A stretch of 64,000 nucleotides of DNA from a bacterium (GTDB lineage Bacteria > Babelota > Babeliae > Babelales > Babelaceae). Where the stretch lies: NCBI GenBank assembly GCA_023428375.1, contig JAEYYR010000004.1, positions 72,292 through 136,291 on the forward strand. The letters are read 5' to 3'. Below are positions 60,419 to 64,000 of the stretch, one piece after another. Each line of letters begins with the position of its first letter. Position 1 is the stretch's first letter. Under the pieces are notes generated by a model. The model was not told the origin of the DNA. It ran no database searches and saw only the letters and a list, made by a program, of their open reading frames with translations. The translations under genes were made by a program, and so were the position numbers.

Positions 60419-62869
60419 TTACTGACATGATTCGCAGGTTGGATCTTCAATTTTACAACTTTGTGCCGCGACGACTGTTTCTTCGTATTGACGGTTTTGA
60501 GTAAATCCATAAGAAGTATCTAAGGTAGATTTTTCAATACCGGTGGCGCCAATAGTACGAAGATAATAGAACGTTTTCATTCCCATATGCCATCCAGCGC
60601 GATATAGCGAATCAAGTTTTGCGCCTGATGCACCTTGCATAAACACGTTATGAGATTGGGATTGATCGATCCATTTTCCACGCACGGAAGTGATATCCGC
60701 TAACCATTCAGGATTCAATTCGAATGCTGTTTTATATTTTTCTTTTAAATGATCAGGCACGTATGAAATACGGCTAATATCACCATCATAATATTTCAGA
60801 AGATCTAATGTTTGCGTATTCCATTGATTGATTTTTTTAAGATCCTCAATCAAATAGTTATTTACAACCGTAAATTCGCCGCTCACGTTAGATTTAACGT
60901 AAATATTTTTAAAAATCGGTTCAATGCTTGGATAACATCCAGCAATGGTTGAAATAGTTGCAGTTGGTGCAATAGCCATAACGTTCGAGTTGCGCATGCC
61001 ATGATGTTTAACTTCTTGTTTTAAGCTATCCCAATCCAAGCGTTTAGTACGAGCAACTTTAATTGGTAATCCACGTTCATTTTCTAAAATATCTAATGTA
61101 TCAATAGGGAAAATACCTCGATCCCATTTAGATCCTTTAAACGAGGAATAAGCGCCGCGTTCTTGTGCTAAACGTGATGAAGCTCGAATGGCAAAATATG
61201 AAATTTTTTCCATAGAAGTATCAGCAAATTCTTTTGCAAGTGGTGAGCTGAATGGAATTTCAAGTTTATATAATGCATCTTGGAAACCCATTAAGCCAAG
61301 GCCGATAGGGCGATGACGAATATTTGAGTTTTGTGCTTCTTGTATTGGATAAAAATTTAAATCCACAACGTTATCAAGCATACGTACAGCGCCATTTACG
61401 GTGCGTTCTAAACGTTCTTCGTTTAATGAACCATTATCAACATGTCGTTCAAGGTTTATTGAACCCAAGTTACATACGGCTGTTTCATCTTTTGATGTGT
61501 TTAAAGTAATTTCCGTGCAAAGATTTGAGCTATGAATAACACCAGCATGATCTTGTGGAGAACGAATGTTGCATGCATCTTTGAAGGTGATCCAAGGATG
61601 ACCTGTTTCAAACAAACGAGTAAGCATTTTGCGCCACAATTGTTTTGCAGAAATTGTGCGGGTGAGCTTGAGACGGCCTTCAAGAGCCATCATCTCATAT
61701 TCTTCGTATTTTTGTTCAAATGCAGCACCATATAATTCATGTAACTCAGGTGCTTCATCTGGTGAGAAGAGCGTCCATTGTCCATCCGCTTCAACACGTT
61801 TCATGAATAAATCTGGAATCCAAAGTGCGGTGTTCATATCATGCGTACGACGACGTTCGTCACCCGTATTACGACGCAAATCTAAGAAGTCTTCAACGTC
61901 AAAATGCCAACACTCAAGATATACGCAAGTACCGCCGCGACGAATACCGCTTTTGGTGATAGCAACAACAACGTCATTTGCAATTTTTAAGTAAGGAACG
62001 ACACCCTGGCTAAACGCCTTGATTCCTTTAATAAATGATCCCGTGCCACGGATTGGTGTCCAATCGGTACCTATACCTCCAGCCCATTTTGATAATTGAG
62101 CGTTGTCGCCAAGGCATTTAAAAATATTGCCTAAATCATCAAGAACCGTATTGAGATAGCATGAACTCAATTGTGCGCGAGGAAATCCTGAATGGAACAA
62201 CGTTGGGGTTGATGGAGTGTAATACAATGAAGACATCAATTCATAAAATTCCAACGCACATTCATTTTTGCGTGATTCTTGTAATGAAAGACCCATAGCG
62301 ATACGCATCCAAAATGTTTGCGGTAATTCTAGGCGAAGATTTTCATGACGAAGTAAATAGCGTTCATACAAAGTATGCAAGCCCGTATATGCAAGCAAAT
62401 CATCGCGATCAAGAACAATGCTGGATGCTAATAAATCAAGATCGAATTCTAACATGCGTGCATCAAGGTAACCAAGCTCTACACCTTTTTTGATGTTATC
62501 AACAAATGCTTGGCGATATAAAATTTCTACATCATTTGGATTTGTTTGCTTGCCTAATACTTCGCGTTTTAGTTTGCGCAATAAGAATCTTGAAGCTGCA
62601 ATATTGTACTGTGGATCACGTTCAATAAAAACACACGCTGCTAATATGTAAGCTTTTTCAAGATCTTGCGTGGAAATACCGTCAAAAATATTGCGTTTTA
62701 CTTCTTTTGCAAGTAATTCAAGATCAATATCTTTTAAGTCTCCGCAAACTTGTTGCAATGTAGCTAAAATTTTATCTTCTTCAAAAAGTACGATGCGGCC
62801 ATCACGCTTTTTGATCATGCGTGATGCAAGTAATGAATTATTCATGCGTGAAAAACCTTGCACTTCCAT
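60419..62869 (-). CDS. nrdA: Ribonucleotide reductase alpha subunit, class I
   Basis: 816 residues. One N-terminal ATP-cone (about 18-105) for allosteric activity control is followed by the 10-stranded barrel. The active-site set is complete: Cys237 (LSSCYLN), Asn449-Cys451-Glu453 (SSNLCTEI), Cys466 (VCNLGSIN), the radical-transfer Tyr pair in KTFYYLRT, and the C-terminal redox pair Cys812-x-x-Cys815 that is reduced by thioredoxin. AAGGA lies 6 bases before the ATG. It makes dNDPs from NDPs together with the nrdB product, with which it forms an operon. Confidence 0.96.
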   Translation of the reverse strand: MEVQGFSRMNNSLLASRMIKKRDGRIVLFEEDKILATLQQVCGDLKDIDLELLAKEVKRNIFDGISTQDLEKAYILAACVFIERDPQYNIAASRFLLRKLKREVLGKQTNPNDVEILYRQAFVDNIKKGVELGYLDARMLEFDLDLLASSIVLDRDDLLAYTGLHTLYERYLLRHENLRLELPQTFWMRIAMGLSLQESRKNECALEFYELMSSLYYTPSTPTLFHSGFPRAQLSSCYLNTVLDDLGNIFKCLGDNAQLSKWAGGIGTDWTPIRGTGSFIKGIKAFSQGVVPYLKIANDVVVAITKSGIRRGGTCVYLECWHFDVEDFLDLRRNTGDERRRTHDMNTALWIPDLFMKRVEADGQWTLFSPDEAPELHELYGAAFEQKYEEYEMMALEGRLKLTRTISAKQLWRKMLTRLFETGHPWITFKDACNIRSPQDHAGVIHSSNLCTEITLNTSKDETAVCNLGSINLERHVDNGSLNEERLERTVNGAVRMLDNVVDLNFYPIQEAQNSNIRHRPIGLGLMGFQDALYKLEIPFSSPLAKEFADTSMEKISYFAIRASSRLAQERGAYSSFKGSKWDRGIFPIDTLDILENERGLPIKVARTKRLDWDSLKQEVKHHGMRNSNVMAIAPTATISTIAGCYPSIEPIFKNIYVKSNVSGEFTVVNNYLIEDLKKINQWNTQTLDLLKYYDGDISRISYVPDHLKEKYKTAFELNPEWLADITSVRGKWIDQSQSHNVFMQGASGAKLDSLYRAGWHMGMKTFYYLRTIGATGIEKSTLDTSYGFTQNRQYEETVVAAQSCKIEDPTCESCQ

Positions 62870-63226
62870 GGTATATCCTTATGCTCACTTAATTTTTATT
62901 CTACAAATTTTTAGTTGCAATCGCCCCCCTTTTTTTTAACGAAAATGCAGCCAGGTGATGTTTGAAAAAACAAACACCTTTAGTATAGTTTATTTCCTTA
63001 TTTTTTTTCTTTCTGTAAATACAGATGGTTCTTGGGTCTTCAATACTGTAACAGGTTGCCCCTTGAGAATCAACACATTTTTTAATTTTTCAATCAAAAG
63101 ATATTCTTAATTTTTTACTCGAAACAAAATTTTTTTTATTTTTATTTTGAAATAAAAAAATCGGCTTGACATGTCTTCTACCACGTATGCTACAGTGATA
63201 TGAAATCATACCAACAAGGAGTTTTT
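62870..63226. other. 357-base divergent promoter region between nrdA and the thioredoxin-like gene
   Basis: Strongly AT-rich with long T and A runs. AGGT...GTTTG (62954-62966) with CAAAC-ACCT (62973-62981) can form a bulged hairpin. TTGACA at 63165-63170 may be the -35 of the rightward gene, but no -10 lies at 16-18 bases, so the promoter is uncertain. I looked for NrdR-type inverted repeats and see no convincing pair. Confidence 0.45.
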
Positions 63227-64000
63227 ATGATCGTTTATAATCGATGCATGTTGATGGCATGCATGTTGTTTCTTTTTGCAGCACCAGAATGTTGTGCGCG
63301 TTTAATGCGTCCTGTAAGAACGGCACAAGCTGGTAACGCTGATGAGATTCGATCAGAATCCGCATTGCGCGATGCAATTAAAAATAATAACGTTGTAATT
63401 GTCAAAGCATATTCACCTGATTGTCCGCATTGCATTCATTACAAGAGCAAATTTGATGCTGCTGCACAAGAAATAAGCGACAAAGCGCTCTTTGTTACCT
63501 ACAATGTTGATGACAAAGCTTTTGATAAATTTAGCGATGAATATAAAGTTGAAAGTTTACCGACAACGCTCATTTTTGTAAATGGTTCATTAAAAACAAG
63601 CAAAATTGGTGACATGTCAAAAGATGCGTTAATTAAAGAAGTTAATGCCGTTTCTAATGCAGTCAATGATAAAAAAATAGTAGTCACTTCCCAGGATGAT
63701 GTTCTTGAAGATGATGACACTGAAATTGAAGGCACTGTAGTAGTAAAACAAGCAGCTCAAAAACCAGTTGCAAAAAAAGAACCAGTAAAAAAAGCTTCTG
63801 CAAACGGTTCACATTGCAACAAAAAAGCAGTCATTACCAAACAAGATGGTAAGAAAGCTTCATGTTGTGCAAAACCTGCTCAACCAGCGCCTGTAAAAGA
63901 AAAGCCTGCTGATGATAAAGGGCACGGCAACATTAAAGAATTAAATTCTATGTCTGAATATGAAGCGTTAATTGCTAAACCTGGATTAGTAGTGGTGAAA
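63227..64000 (+). CDS. Exported multi-domain thioredoxin-fold protein, 3' end beyond window
   Basis: At least 258 residues with no stop before the window edge. Signal peptide (MIVYNRCMLMACMLFLFAAP). The first thioredoxin-fold domain (about 38-140) has the redox motif CPHC at 66-69 (AYSPDCPHCIHYKS) and the cis-Pro at Pro112 (VESLPTTLIF). A long Lys/Asp/Pro-rich linker with extra cysteines (GSHCNKKA, KASCCAKPA) follows. A second domain seems to begin at about 234 (IKELNSMSEYEALIAKPG). This looks like a periplasmic disulphide oxidoreductase and a plausible partner for the exported Bcp-type peroxiredoxin and the many Cys-rich exported proteins. AAGGAG lies 5 bases before the ATG. Confidence 0.85.
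   Translation, partial: MIVYNRCMLMACMLFLFAAPECCARLMRPVRTAQAGNADEIRSESALRDAIKNNNVVIVKAYSPDCPHCIHYKSKFDAAAQEISDKALFVTYNVDDKAFDKFSDEYKVESLPTTLIFVNGSLKTSKIGDMSKDALIKEVNAVSNAVNDKKIVVTSQDDVLEDDDTEIEGTVVVKQAAQKPVAKKEPVKKASANGSHCNKKAVITKQDGKKASCCAKPAQPAPVKEKPADDKGHGNIKELNSMSEYEALIAKPGLVVVK

Noticed and set aside
62870..63226. NrdR boxes or an adenosylcobalamin riboswitch upstream of nrdA
   Set aside because: No paired ACA-N-ATAT-type boxes and no cobalamin-riboswitch core sequence could be found by eye.
1..64000. CRISPR array, insertion sequences or integrative-element att sites
   Set aside because: No regularly spaced direct repeats outside coding repeats, no transposase-like frames, and no duplicated tRNA ends near the tRNA pair.

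Overview
The window is AT-rich bacterial DNA, densely packed with genes on both strands. It holds about 65 protein genes (two cut by the window edges, one frameshifted), two tRNAs and many short hairpin terminators. I see no insertion sequence, integrase, CRISPR array or rRNA. The best lineage guess is an intracellular, protist-associated bacterium of the Candidatus Dependentiae (TM6/Babeliae) type. That is an inference from three things: a very high share of small proteins with N-terminal signal peptides, many eukaryotic-type domains (PP2C phosphatases, ankyrin repeats, a RING-H2 finger, F-box-like N-termini), and a class Ic, Chlamydia-like ribonucleotide reductase. A search with ftsA, nrdA or rlmB would settle it.

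Layout. 1-8 kb: housekeeping genes rlmB, ftsQ-like, ftsA, rluD and mgtE, mixed with exported hypotheticals and a PLD-fold protein. 7.9-8.15 kb: tRNA-Lys and tRNA-Glu behind a near-consensus promoter. 8.2-11.8 kb: small exported or membrane proteins and an exported 2OG-Fe(II)-oxygenase-like protein. 11.8-17.3 kb: a surface cassette in which a glycine-rich giant and a YVTN beta-propeller share a C-terminal Fn3-like module, each next to a member of one outer-membrane-barrel family. 17.4-22.3 kb: exported enzymes and effector-like proteins (alpha/beta hydrolase, frameshifted NUDIX, GNAT, ankyrin-RING) and a tandem pair of small paralogues. 22.3-24.9 kb: GDPD phosphodiesterase, a membrane protein and the ribosome-rescue factor arfB. 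25.0-28.2 kb: three tandem exported PP2C phosphatases and a small membrane protein. 28.3-34.5 kb: NUDIX, DEAD-box helicase, exported hypotheticals and an AAA+ ATPase with a signal sequence. 34.7-41.9 kb: DUF2177 protein, ankyrin protein, fpg plus an ATP-dependent DNA ligase, an Ntn-type amidase, a divergent RNase HII, a Bcp-type peroxiredoxin and a PfpI/DJ-1 protein. 42.1-45.6 kb: two paralogous F-box-like exported proteins flanking a beta-barrel protein. 45.7-54.8 kb: one 3038-residue exported repeat protein built like a phage tail fibre with two beta-helix modules. 55-59.3 kb: a lipoprotein and small exported coiled-coil proteins. 59.4-62.9 kb: nrdA-nrdB. 63.2 kb to the end: an exported thioredoxin-fold protein cut by the edge.

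How it fits together: the core genes (division, rRNA modification, BER, dNTP synthesis, Mg2+ uptake) are ordinary. The accessory genes look like a surface and secretion programme. Large repetitive adhesin-like proteins and outer-membrane barrels would face the host, and exported signalling mimics (phosphatases, a ubiquitin-ligase-like RING protein, F-box-like proteins) could act on it. Host action is inference; the sequence directly shows only the signal peptides and the domains.
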